In this document: one piece after another, positions 1 to 5,492 of the stretch
Numbering within the stretch: the stretch's first letter is position 1
How the letters are laid out: each line of letters opens with the position of its first letter
From: an uncultured beta proteobacterium
GTDB taxonomy: Bacteria > Pseudomonadota > Gammaproteobacteria > Burkholderiales > Burkholderiaceae
DNA length: 8,521 nt
Reading direction: 5' to 3'
Assembly: GCA_903938955.1 (NCBI GenBank)
Contig: CAJAFJ010000363.1
Coordinates: 1-8,521, forward strand
Program-made: the position numbers and the translations under genes
The notes under the pieces: model-generated
What the model saw: only the letters and a program-made list of their open reading frames with translations
The model's database searches: none
What the model was told of the DNA's origin: nothing

Positions 1-141
1 CTGTGCTGGTTGCAGCATATGACCCAATGCGGGGGCCATGTGGCACGGTCGGCGCTGCTGGCCGCGCGGCTGGTTAAGGCAAACTGTGACGTGCCATGGG
101 TAAGGTCACTGCGCGTTTTTATAACGTTTCCGCTTGGTCAA
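1..141. other. Gene-free flank downstream of rsmG
   Basis: No supportable gene lies here. On the minus strand, possible starts just downstream of rsmG hit stops within a few codons. One minus-strand ATG at 39-37 stays open for 13 codons to the window edge, but it has no Shine-Dalgarno sequence and no recognisable protein. Plus-strand frame 1 is open from base 1 to a TAG at 160-162, overlapping the 3' end of rsmG, but its translation resembles nothing I know and it is probably chance in GC-rich DNA. No hairpin terminator follows rsmG here, so transcription may run on into the next genes. In relatives parA/parB often follow rsmG, but they are not visible here. Confidence 0.5.
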
Positions 142-807
142 TCAGGACGCTACTTTACGTAGCCAAAGGATGCAGCGTTCGGCATCCAGACCGGGGACAG
201 TCAGTTGTTCCACGTGAAACACGTTCACATCTTGGGGCAAAACGGTGATCTCTTCGGCCGGGTGTTTGGCTTTCATCGCCATCCAGACGCCCTGCTCCGC
301 CAAGGCGGCCTGGGACCAGTTGGTGAAATCGAGCAGCGAGGCGAAGGCGCGGGAGCTGACGATGTCGTACTTATCGGTCAGACTTTCAACCCGGGCGTGT
401 AGGCCACGCAAATTGGGCAGACGCAGGGTGGCAGCCACCTGCTTGATGAAGGCAGCTTTTTTGGCTACGGTGTCGACACAATCCACCGCCACTTCGGGGC
501 AACAAATGGCGATCACGATGCCGGGCAGACCGGCGCCGGAGCCGACATCGAGCAGCTTGGCTTGCGGTACTGGCATGCCCGCATTCATCTCGGACAGTTG
601 CCGACGCAGCGGCGTGATCACCGCCAGGCTGTCCAGCAGATGGTGCGTCAGCATCTCGGCCGGGTCGCGCACCGAGGTCAGGTTGTAGACCTTGGTCCAT
701 TTCTGGATCAGTTCCAGGTAGTCCAGTAGATGCGACACCTGCGTATCGCTCAACGCCAACGACAGGTCGGCCAAACCTTGGCGCAGTTCTTGTTCCAGGT
801 TGCGCAT
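142..807 (-). CDS. rsmG: 16S rRNA (guanine-527 N7) methyltransferase RsmG (GidB)
   Basis: RsmG is a cytoplasmic, SAM-dependent methyltransferase that places m7G at position 527 of 16S rRNA in the 30S decoding region. Its loss is known to give low-level streptomycin resistance. The 221-residue product has the family's usual length. The conserved NLTSVRDP segment and HHLLDS lie at about residues 42-60, the SAM-binding loop DVGSGAGLPG at 87-96, the acidic end of strand 2 near VDCVD at 108-112, and the SSRAFASL motif at 151-158. The ATG overlaps the mnmG stop by 1 nt (TGATG), and an AAGGAG Shine-Dalgarno sits 8 nt upstream inside mnmG (821-816), so the two are probably translationally coupled in one transcript. 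A parS-type site is embedded near the 3' end, where it encodes VFHVEQ (residues 196-201). Identification is secure. Confidence 0.97.
   Translation of the reverse strand: MRNLEQELRQGLADLSLALSDTQVSHLLDYLELIQKWTKVYNLTSVRDPAEMLTHHLLDSLAVITPLRRQLSEMNAGMPVPQAKLLDVGSGAGLPGIVIAICCPEVAVDCVDTVAKKAAFIKQVAATLRLPNLRGLHARVESLTDKYDIVSSRAFASLLDFTNWSQAALAEQGVWMAMKAKHPAEEITVLPQDVNVFHVEQLTVPGLDAERCILWLRKVAS
206..221. other. parS: parS centromere site 1 (ParB-binding), inside rsmG
   Basis: The 16-mer TGTTCCACGTGAAACA matches the widely conserved chromosomal parS consensus (TGTTNCACGTGAAACA), with C at the variable position. It would be bound by ParB, which loads there and spreads to form the segregation complex partnered by ParA. 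It lies inside rsmG in a different reading frame from the two mnmG sites. That three such 16-mers fall within about 1.2 kb makes chance very unlikely. parB itself is not visible in the window, so binding is inferred from sequence identity. Confidence 0.9.
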
Positions 808-2858
808 CAGATTTGCTCCTTGCCAGCATCGCCCACGTCCGTCGGCACAGCCTCCACACCCGCACCCTTGCCTGCCGATACGAATCCCTTGAAGCTGTTT
901 TTCTTCAGGTGGATCAACAGCAAGGAAATTGCAGCGGGCGTGATGCCCGAAATGCGCGAGGCCTGGCCCAGAGTTTCGGGCCGGTGCTTGCTCAGCTTTT
1001 GCCGGGCTTCGATGCTCATGGCTGACACCTGTAAGTAGTCCAGCTCGTCCGGCAGCTTCAGGTGTTCGTAATGTGCGGCACGCTCGACCTCGTCTTTTTG
1101 CCGGTCAATGTAGCCCGAGTACTTGGCGGTGATCTCCACCTGCTCAATCACAACCGCGGCAAACACGGCCTCGTCGGTCATCGCGAGTCCTGTTTCACGT
1201 GAAACAGTGGCGTCAATATCCGCACTGGCGTACTTGCCGTCACTCAGTGACATCAAACCGGCGTAGCTCACATTCGGGCGGCGCAACAAATCGGCCAGGC
1301 TGTATTCATGCTCGACCGCCTTGCCCAACACCCGCTCGGCTTCCGCCACCGCCAGGTTTTTCGGACTGACCCAAAGCGAGCGTAGACGCTCTGTTTCACG
1401 TGAAACAGCCTCGCGCTTGCGGCTGAAAGCGGCCCAACGCGCATCGTCAACCAGGCCCAGCTTGCGGCCGACTTCGGTCAGGCGGGCGTCGGCATTGTCT
1501 TCACGCAGCTGCAATCGGAACTCGGCGCGGCTGGTGAACATGCGGTAGGGCTCGGTCACGCCCTTGGTGATCAGGTCGTCCACCAGCACGCCCAGATAGG
1601 CTTCGTCGCGGCCCGGCACCCAGGTGTCTTGCGTCCATTCTGTTTTGGCCCCGGCTTGCAGCGCGGCGTTGATGCCGGCAAACATGCCTTGGGCCGCGGC
1701 CTCTTCGTAGCCGGTAGTGCCATTGATCTGACCGGCAAAAAACAGGCCGCCAATGGCCTTGGTCTCGAAGCTGCTTTTAAGCTGCTGGGGGTCAAAGTAA
1801 TCGTATTCAATCGCGTAGCCGGGGCGCAGGATGTGGCAGTTCTCCAGCCCAGCCATGCTGCGTACCAGCGCGTACTGAATGTCAAACGGCAAGCTGGTGC
1901 TGATGCCGTTGGGGTAGTACTCGTGCGTCGTCAGGCCTTCGGGCTCCAGAAAAATCTGGTGACTGTCCTTGTCGGCAAAGCGGTTGATCTTGTCTTCCAC
2001 GCTCGGGCAATAGCGCGGGCCCACGCCCTCGATCTTGCCGGTGAACATGGGGCTGCGGTCAAAGCCGCTGCGGATGATGTCGTGCGTGCGCTCGTTGGTG
2101 TGCGTCATCCAGCACGACATTTGTGGTGGATGCTGCTCGACCCGGCCCATGAAACTGAACACCGGCATGGCCGCGCTCATACCACCGGGCATGCCGTCAC
2201 CGGGTTGTTCGGTGCACTTGCTAAAGTCAATCGAGCGACCATCCAGCCGGGGTGGCGTGCCGGTTTTCAGGCGCCCTTGTGGCAGCTTCAGCTCTTTCAA
2301 ACGCGCACTCAAACTGACGGCGGGCGGGTCACCGGCACGACCGGCGGCGTAGTTATTCAGGCCGACGTGAATCTTGCCGTCCAGAAACGTACCCGCCGTC
2401 AGCACCACGGTCCTGGCGCGGAACTTGATCCCGACCTGCGTCACGGCACCCACCACCCGGTCACCTTCGACCATCAGGTCGTCCACCGCTTGCTGGAACA
2501 ACCACAGGTTGGGCTGGTTTTCCAGCATGCGACGGATCGCCGCCTTATACAAAACCCGGTCCGCCTGCGCACGGGTGGCGCGCACCGCCGGGCCTTTGCT
2601 GGAGTTGAGGATGCGAAACTGGATGCCGCCCTCGTCGGTGGCGAGCGCCATGGCGCCGCCCATCGCGTCCACCTCTTTCACGAGGTGGCCTTTGCCGATG
2701 CCGCCAATGGACGGGTTGCAACTCATCTGGCCGAGGGTTTCGATGTTGTGGCTGAGTAGCAGGGTCTTGCAACCCATGCGGGCAGCGGCCAGGGCCGCCT
2801 CGGTTCCGGCATGGCCGCCGCCGACGACGATAACGTCAAAAGTTTGTGGGTAAAGCAT
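807..2858 (-). CDS. mnmG: tRNA uridine-5-carboxymethylaminomethyl modification enzyme MnmG (GidA)
   Basis: MnmG is the FAD- and NADH-dependent partner of the GTPase MnmE. The complex installs the carboxymethylaminomethyl group at C5 of wobble uridine 34 in a set of tRNAs, in the cytoplasm. From the ATG at 2858 the product is 683 residues and begins [18 protein letters not shown], the canonical family N-terminus. Visible motifs are the dinucleotide-binding GGGHAG (13-18), SCNPSIGG with the conserved Cys47, [14 protein letters not shown] (88-101), RLKTGTPPR (196-204), the second conserved Cys at 284 in [19 protein letters not shown] (315-324) and the FAD-contacting [20 protein letters not shown] (371-390). 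A TTG at 2897 would add 13 residues but gives an untypical start. The chosen ATG has only a weak Shine-Dalgarno. The product ends about 30 residues after the conserved LKK, longer than the E. coli enzyme. Two parS sites lie in the 3' third, and rsmG overlaps its stop. Confidence 0.97.
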   Translation of the reverse strand: MLYPQTFDVIVVGGGHAGTEAALAAARMGCKTLLLSHNIETLGQMSCNPSIGGIGKGHLVKEVDAMGGAMALATDEGGIQFRILNSSKGPAVRATRAQADRVLYKAAIRRMLENQPNLWLFQQAVDDLMVEGDRVVGAVTQVGIKFRARTVVLTAGTFLDGKIHVGLNNYAAGRAGDPPAVSLSARLKELKLPQGRLKTGTPPRLDGRSIDFSKCTEQPGDGMPGGMSAAMPVFSFMGRVEQHPPQMSCWMTHTNERTHDIIRSGFDRSPMFTGKIEGVGPRYCPSVEDKINRFADKDSHQIFLEPEGLTTHEYYPNGISTSLPFDIQYALVRSMAGLENCHILRPGYAIEYDYFDPQQLKSSFETKAIGGLFFAGQINGTTGYEEAAAQGMFAGINAALQAGAKTEWTQDTWVPGRDEAYLGVLVDDLITKGVTEPYRMFTSRAEFRLQLREDNADARLTEVGRKLGLVDDARWAAFSRKREAVSRETERLRSLWVSPKNLAVAEAERVLGKAVEHEYSLADLLRRPNVSYAGLMSLSDGKYASADIDATVSRETGLAMTDEAVFAAVVIEQVEITAKYSGYIDRQKDEVERAAHYEHLKLPDELDYLQVSAMSIEARQKLSKHRPETLGQASRISGITPAAISLLLIHLKKNSFKGFVSAGKGAGVEAVPTDVGDAGKEQI
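1191..1206. other. parS: parS centromere site 2 (ParB-binding), inside mnmG
   Basis: TGTTTCACGTGAAACA is a perfect 16-bp palindrome and an exact match to the conserved chromosomal parS sequence. It sits in the mnmG coding region, where it reads Val-Ser-Arg-Glu-Thr (residues 552-556). Its neighbour at 1392-1407 is identical and 201 bp away. ParB binding is inferred from sequence identity to the known element. Confidence 0.95.
1392..1407. other. parS: parS centromere site 3 (ParB-binding), inside mnmG
   Basis: This is a second perfect copy of TGTTTCACGTGAAACA within mnmG, encoding Val-Ser-Arg-Glu-Thr at residues 485-489. It is in the same codon frame as site 2, exactly 67 codons away. With sites 1 and 2 it forms a cluster of three spread over 1.2 kb, as expected of an origin-proximal centromere region. 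Confidence 0.95.
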
Positions 2859-2926
2859 GGTCCCAATTTTACCGGGCGACCCCATTTTTGGTAACAATCA
2901 AGGCCATGAAGCTCCTCATCTTTGCG

Positions 2927-2938
2927 GGCAGTACCCGC
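2927..2938 (+). repeat. 12-bp direct repeat, copy 1 (GGCAGTACCCGC)
   Basis: GGCAGTACCCGC occurs exactly twice in the mnmG-gstA interval, 80 bp apart (2927-2938 and 3007-3018). Copy 1 encodes the GSTR of the FMN-reductase-like remnant and sits inside a short hairpin-capable stretch, GCGGG-CAGTA-CCCGC (2924-2938). It may be a deletion or duplication scar or a protein-binding repeat; the sequence alone does not decide. Confidence 0.6.
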
Positions 2939-3006
2939 CAACGCCGCCACGCTGGCGCGCAGCGCGTTCATAACGGGCCTCCTGCGCACATCGAGGTAAA
3001 GCGCCC

Positions 3007-3018
3007 GGCAGTACCCGC
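3007..3018 (+). repeat. 12-bp direct repeat, copy 2 (GGCAGTACCCGC)
   Basis: This is the second exact copy of the 12-mer at 2927-2938. In another frame it again reads Gly-Ser-Thr-Arg, followed by LTHTDKTG and a TAG, which fits a small tandem duplication of the remnant's 5' portion. It lies just upstream of a weak candidate promoter for gstA. Confidence 0.55.
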
Positions 3019-3048
3019 TTAACCCACACTGACAAAACAGGCTAGCAT
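3019..3048 (+). promoter_or_regulatory. Weak candidate promoter for gstA
   Basis: TTAACC (3019-3024) and TAGCAT (3043-3048) are separated by 18 bp and each matches 4 of 6 consensus sigma-70 positions. Immediately downstream, GGTGTT-TTTTC-AACACC (3053-3069) could form a 6-bp hairpin in the leader. The clear ribosome binding site AAGGA (3086-3090) lies 5 nt before the gstA ATG. The promoter call is tentative. Confidence 0.25.
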
Positions 3049-3095
3049 CGCGGGTGTTTTTTCAACACCACTGATTAAAAACTCCAAGGACACAC

Positions 3096-3704
3096 ATGAA
3101 GCTTTATTACTCCCCCGGCGCCTGTTCGTTGTCGCCCCACATCGTGCTCAAGGAGTCGGGTCTGGCATTTGAGGCCATTGCCGCCCCCACCAAAACCCAC
3201 CAGCTGGCCGACGGCACCGACTACTACTCCATCAACCCGCTGGGCTATGTGCCTTACCTGGTGCTGGACGACGGTCGCACCCTGCATGAAGGTCCAGCCA
3301 TCGTGCAATACATTGCTGACCAGGTGCCTGCCAAACAACTCGCGCCAGCCAATGGCACCTGGGAGCGCTACAAGCTGCAAGAGTGGCTCAACACCATCGG
3401 CACCGAGTTGCACAAGGGCTTCTCGCCACTGTTCAACCCCGCCATGCCCGACGAGGCCAAGGCCCTCGCCAAAACCCGTCTGAACTCGCGCCTGAGCTGG
3501 GTGGACGGCGAACTGGCCGGCAAAACGTACCTGATGGGCGACACCTACACCGTGGCCGATGCGTACCTGTTTGTGGTGGCGGGCTGGAGCAAGCACGTCG
3601 GCGTCGACATCTCCGGTCTGTCGAACCTGGGCGCTTTCATGGCACGCGTGGGCGAGCGTCCAGCCGTGCAGGAAGCCTTGCGCGCCGAAGGCCTGATCAA
3701 ATAA
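3096..3704 (+). CDS. gstA: Beta-class glutathione S-transferase GstA
   Basis: This cytosolic enzyme conjugates glutathione to electrophiles or carries out related thiol chemistry in detoxification. The 202-residue product matches the length of E. coli GstA and follows it closely: N-terminal MKLYYSPGACSLSPHI with the beta-class Cys10, cis-proline YVP at 51-53, EGPAIVQYIAD at 65-75 in the glutathione-binding thioredoxin-like domain, then the all-helical domain with EWLNTIGTELHKGFSPLF carrying His106 and Lys107. The C-terminal half retains the DTYTVADAYLF motif typical of GST domain 2, and the protein ends RPAVQEALRAEGLIK. The start is set by AAGGA 5 nt upstream and by the family N-terminus. It is monocistronic, divergent from mnmG, and ends at a strong terminator. 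The natural substrate cannot be read from the sequence. Confidence 0.95.
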   Translation: MKLYYSPGACSLSPHIVLKESGLAFEAIAAPTKTHQLADGTDYYSINPLGYVPYLVLDDGRTLHEGPAIVQYIADQVPAKQLAPANGTWERYKLQEWLNTIGTELHKGFSPLFNPAMPDEAKALAKTRLNSRLSWVDGELAGKTYLMGDTYTVADAYLFVVAGWSKHVGVDISGLSNLGAFMARVGERPAVQEALRAEGLIK

Positions 3705-3720
3705 TCCGGTGAAAATCCAT

Positions 3721-3750
3721 AAAAAAAGCCGCTGAATTCAGCGGCTTTTT
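3721..3750. terminator. Bidirectional Rho-independent terminator between gstA and the cytochrome operon
   Basis: A-tract, GCCGCTGAATTCAGCGGC (3728-3745, a perfect palindrome), then T-tract. Because A and T runs flank both sides, the element can end the gstA transcript on the plus strand and the convergent cytochrome operon on the minus strand. It lies 17 nt after the gstA stop and about 24 nt after the cytochrome gene stop. Confidence 0.93.
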
Positions 3751-3773
3751 GCATTTGGAAAACTGTATCTAGC

Positions 3774-4259
3774 TCAATAGTTGGCTTTGATTCTTCGCAA
3801 TTGCTCCAAGGTAATCGCGGGCATATCACCTCGCTGCTTGATGCCATTCATATCCCATTGGTTGCCTTCACCAACCACCCAGGCTTTCAACACCACCAGG
3901 TTGGCTGCGCGTTCTGCCTCGGTTTCACCCAAATACTTATACATATTGCCGGGCTTGCCTTTGGCAAAGGGGTTGGTGCCATCGTCCGTGCGGCGCATGA
4001 GCGCGCCGGTGGAGTTGCCGTTCACCAATTGCAACAAGTGCTCATACGTGTCGGTGAGTGGGCCCACCTTGGCTTTTTTGTACTTTTCTTCGTCCAGCTT
4101 GAACTCCGCCATGGAGGGCGCCTCCGCGGCAGCCGAATGGCATTCAGCACAGTATTTTTTGACCATGGGCGCAATATCTTTGCGGTAAGTCACATCGGCA
4201 GCCATCACGGGCAAAGCCATGGCAGCACAGATGGCAGAAGCTAACAAGTTCAATTTCAT
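3774..4259 (-). CDS. Periplasmic monohaem cytochrome c (last gene of cytochrome operon)
   Basis: This is a 161-residue secreted electron carrier of unassigned specific family. A signal peptide spans about residues 1-20, with cleavage after VMA or VMAA before DVTYRKD. One haem-binding CAECH is at 37-41, in the context YRKDIAPMVKKYCAECHS, which resembles the haem segment of planctomycete-type and similar class I cytochromes. Met88, Met106, Met137 and Met146 are possible distal ligands; none lies in a textbook motif. The C-terminal half (about 95-161), with GTNPFAKGKPGNMYKYLG and LVVLKAWVVGEGNQWDMNGI, is not a domain I can name. It is the third gene of the operon, 28 nt after the NapC-type gene, with a strong GAGGAG Shine-Dalgarno 5 nt before the ATG. 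It probably exchanges electrons with the tetrahaem protein; that is inferred from context. Confidence 0.88.
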   Translation of the reverse strand: MKLNLLASAICAAMALPVMAADVTYRKDIAPMVKKYCAECHSAAAEAPSMAEFKLDEEKYKKAKVGPLTDTYEHLLQLVNGNSTGALMRRTDDGTNPFAKGKPGNMYKYLGETEAERAANLVVLKAWVVGEGNQWDMNGIKQRGDMPAITLEQLRRIKANY

Positions 4260-4287
4260 CGTATCTCCTCAGGTTAAAAACAACACA

Positions 4288-4881
4288 TTACGGCGACTTG
4301 GCGGCCGCATTTCCGAACAACTCAGCAGGGCCAGGACCTTCAGGTTCCTTGTGGGCGATTGCAAAATGGCACTCAATACAGGTTTTTCCTTCGGCCTTGC
4401 CTTTGGCGTGCCGGGCTTGTGCCTTGGCCGTTTGCAACTCGACACTCATCTTGTCAGCCTGATGGCAACTGCGGCAGGTGTGCGAATCGTTTTCCTTCAT
4501 CGAATGCCAGACCCGTTGCGCCATGACCGCACGCTTGGCCTCGAACTTTTCGGGGGTGTCGATAGACGGCGAGATGTAGGTGTAAAAAAGGTCTTTGCTG
4601 GCCTTGATCTTGGCCCACACCAGTGGACCCGGTTCATGCGGCACATGACAGTCAGTGCAAATGGCCCGCACACCAGTGCGGTTGGTGTCGTGGATCGTGC
4701 CCTTGTACTCGGCAAAGTTGTATGACATTTCATGACAACTCACGCAAAATTTTTCGGTACTGGTGTACGCCAGAACGTAAGCGCCCGAGATACCCACGGA
4801 GACTGAAAAAATCAGCAGTCCCACGGCCAGGCCCAGCACCAGCTTCCAGCGGGCACGCAATGTTTGAAACAGCTTTTTCAT
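4288..4881 (-). CDS. NapC/NirT-family membrane-anchored tetrahaem cytochrome c
   Basis: NapC/NirT/NrfH-type proteins take electrons from the membrane quinol pool and pass them to periplasmic redox partners. The 197-residue product has a short basic N-terminus, one transmembrane helix at about 13-36, and a periplasmic domain with four CXXCH motifs: CVSCH (46-50), CTDCH (75-79), CRSCH (136-140) and CIECH (168-172). The family landmarks CVSCHEMSYNFAEYKGTIHD, CTDCHVPHEPGP and WHSMKENDSHTCRSC are present; additional His residues such as H64 and H126 are candidate sixth ligands. The length is that of NapC/NirT, not of the longer TorC. It is the middle gene of a three-cytochrome operon, 24 nt after the first, and its ribosome binding site is weak. 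No napA, nirS, nrfA or tor reductase is adjacent, so I leave the gene symbol blank. Confidence 0.93.
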   Translation of the reverse strand: MKKLFQTLRARWKLVLGLAVGLLIFSVSVGISGAYVLAYTSTEKFCVSCHEMSYNFAEYKGTIHDTNRTGVRAICTDCHVPHEPGPLVWAKIKASKDLFYTYISPSIDTPEKFEAKRAVMAQRVWHSMKENDSHTCRSCHQADKMSVELQTAKAQARHAKGKAEGKTCIECHFAIAHKEPEGPGPAELFGNAAAKSP

Positions 4882-4905
4882 GGTGGCGCTTCAACAAGCC
4901 ACGAC

Positions 4906-5256
4906 TTAGCGCGACAAGATGTACTGGACCAAGTTCTTGATAGCCGCCGGGTCTTTACTCTTGACGATCTGGTGCTCCTCTTCAATACCATCAATCTTGA
5001 TCTTGGGGCCGGTGGTGATGTGCTTGGTCAACTTGGCTTCTGCATCTGCCTTGCCTTTGTACTTGGCCGCCGTTTCCTTGTAGGGTGGGCCATCTTTTTT
5101 CTTGTCCACCGAATGGCACTTAGTGCATTTGCTGCTGCTGGTCAAAGCCTCAGCCGCGGCGACATCCACCGTTTGTGCCTGTGCGATCAGCACGGAACAT
5201 GAAAAACCGAGCGCCAAAAAAGACGGAAGAAGGCGAAGTGATGTGCAAGTGTTCAT
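4906..5256 (-). CDS. Small class I-like cytochrome c lacking a Met ligand
   Basis: This is a 116-residue secreted monohaem cytochrome, likely a soluble electron shuttle. The signal peptide covers about residues 1-27 (cleavage after AQA), and haem attaches at CTKCH (44-48). The mature part has the small class I fold pattern (DGPPYKETAAKYKGK, then a C-terminal helix KNLVQYILSR), but it contains no Met at all, so the usual His/Met ligation is impossible. His95 in EEEHQIVK is the best candidate for a distal ligand, with His79 as the alternative; this predicts bis-His, low-potential haem. It leads the operon, followed by the NapC-type gene 24 nt later, which suggests it is a partner of that quinol-linked tetrahaem protein. 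No Shine-Dalgarno precedes the ATG. The AT-rich leader and a nearby candidate promoter raise the possibility of a very short or leaderless mRNA. Confidence 0.9.
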   Translation of the reverse strand: MNTCTSLRLLPSFLALGFSCSVLIAQAQTVDVAAAEALTSSSKCTKCHSVDKKKDGPPYKETAAKYKGKADAEAKLTKHITTGPKIKIDGIEEEHQIVKSKDPAAIKNLVQYILSR

Positions 5257-5265
5257 AAAATTTTT

Positions 5266-5295
5266 AATCTAAAACAATATTGACGACAAGGTCAA
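5266..5295 (-). promoter_or_regulatory. Candidate promoter of the cytochrome operon
   Basis: Read on the minus strand, TTGACC (5295-5290, 5 of 6 for -35) and TAGATT (5271-5266, 4 of 6 for -10) are 18 bp apart. Transcription would begin within a few bases of the ATG at 5256, giving an almost leaderless message, which fits the missing Shine-Dalgarno. No convincing FNR-type (TTGAT-N4-ATCAA) or NarL site was seen. A short palindromic core, TCAATTGA (about 5319-5326), lies further upstream. Confidence 0.3.
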
Positions 5296-5349
5296 ATGTA
5301 AACGATTAAGAAATATCTTCAATTGAGATTTTCACCCCTCAAAAAACAT

Positions 5350-5377
5350 TTGAACGGTGGAAATGGCGACATAAAAA
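5350..5377 (+). promoter_or_regulatory. Candidate promoter of the Old Yellow Enzyme gene
   Basis: TTGAAC (5350-5355) and TAAAAA (5372-5377) are 16 bp apart, each 4 of 6 to consensus, in an AT-rich stretch upstream of the reductase gene. A dyad CATTT-N9-AAATG (5347-5365) overlaps the -35 region and could be an operator half-site pair of the LysR type, but no regulator gene is adjacent. Weak evidence overall. Confidence 0.25.
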
Positions 5378-5492
5378 AACGATAAAAGCCCCCATCTCGC
5401 GCGCGCAGCATGGGACCAGAATGGCTACTCGCCAACGCTTGAATTTTTGATAAATGCCAACACATGCTATTTTTCAGCAACCAGCCACTTCA

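Larger units (their letters stand above)
2906..3022 (+). pseudogene. Probable remnant: 5' end of an NADPH-dependent FMN reductase-like gene
   Basis: An ATG at 2906, preceded by AAGG, opens a 38-codon frame beginning MKLLIFAGSTRQ. This is the hallmark N-terminus of NADPH-dependent FMN reductase (flavodoxin-fold) proteins, in which GSTR forms the FMN phosphate loop. Family members run to about 180 residues, but here the frame turns into Arg/His/Ala-rich sequence and stops at 3020-3022. A neighbouring frame over 2939-2998 reads NAATLARSAF and onward, more like the expected helix after the P-loop, which suggests a frameshift or deletion just after codon 12. Nothing resembling the rest of the domain follows before gstA. 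The alternative is that this is simply the mnmG/gstA promoter region with a chance match. Moderate confidence, resting mainly on the 12-residue match. Confidence 0.45.

Noticed and set aside
1..39. Minus-strand ATG at 39-37 open to the window edge
   Set aside because: Only 13 codons visible, no ribosome binding site and no match to LysE, ParA or another gene expected after rsmG.
1..162. Plus-strand open frame from base 1 to a TAG at 160-162
   Set aside because: 53 codons with no recognisable protein, no visible start, and convergent overlap with the 3' end of rsmG; most likely chance in GC-rich sequence.
1629..2759. Long plus-strand open frame (376 codons) opposite mnmG
   Set aside because: It is an antisense shadow of a highly conserved gene in GC-rich DNA; its translation is Val/Ala/His-rich and resembles no family.
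2859..2897. TTG start at 2897 giving a 696-residue MnmG
   Set aside because: The extra 13 residues precede the canonical [15 protein letters not shown] start and have no family support.
5257..5453. FNR/ANR or NarL sites controlling the cytochrome operon
   Set aside because: Searched by eye for TTGAT-N4-ATCAA and related motifs on both strands; no acceptable match was found.
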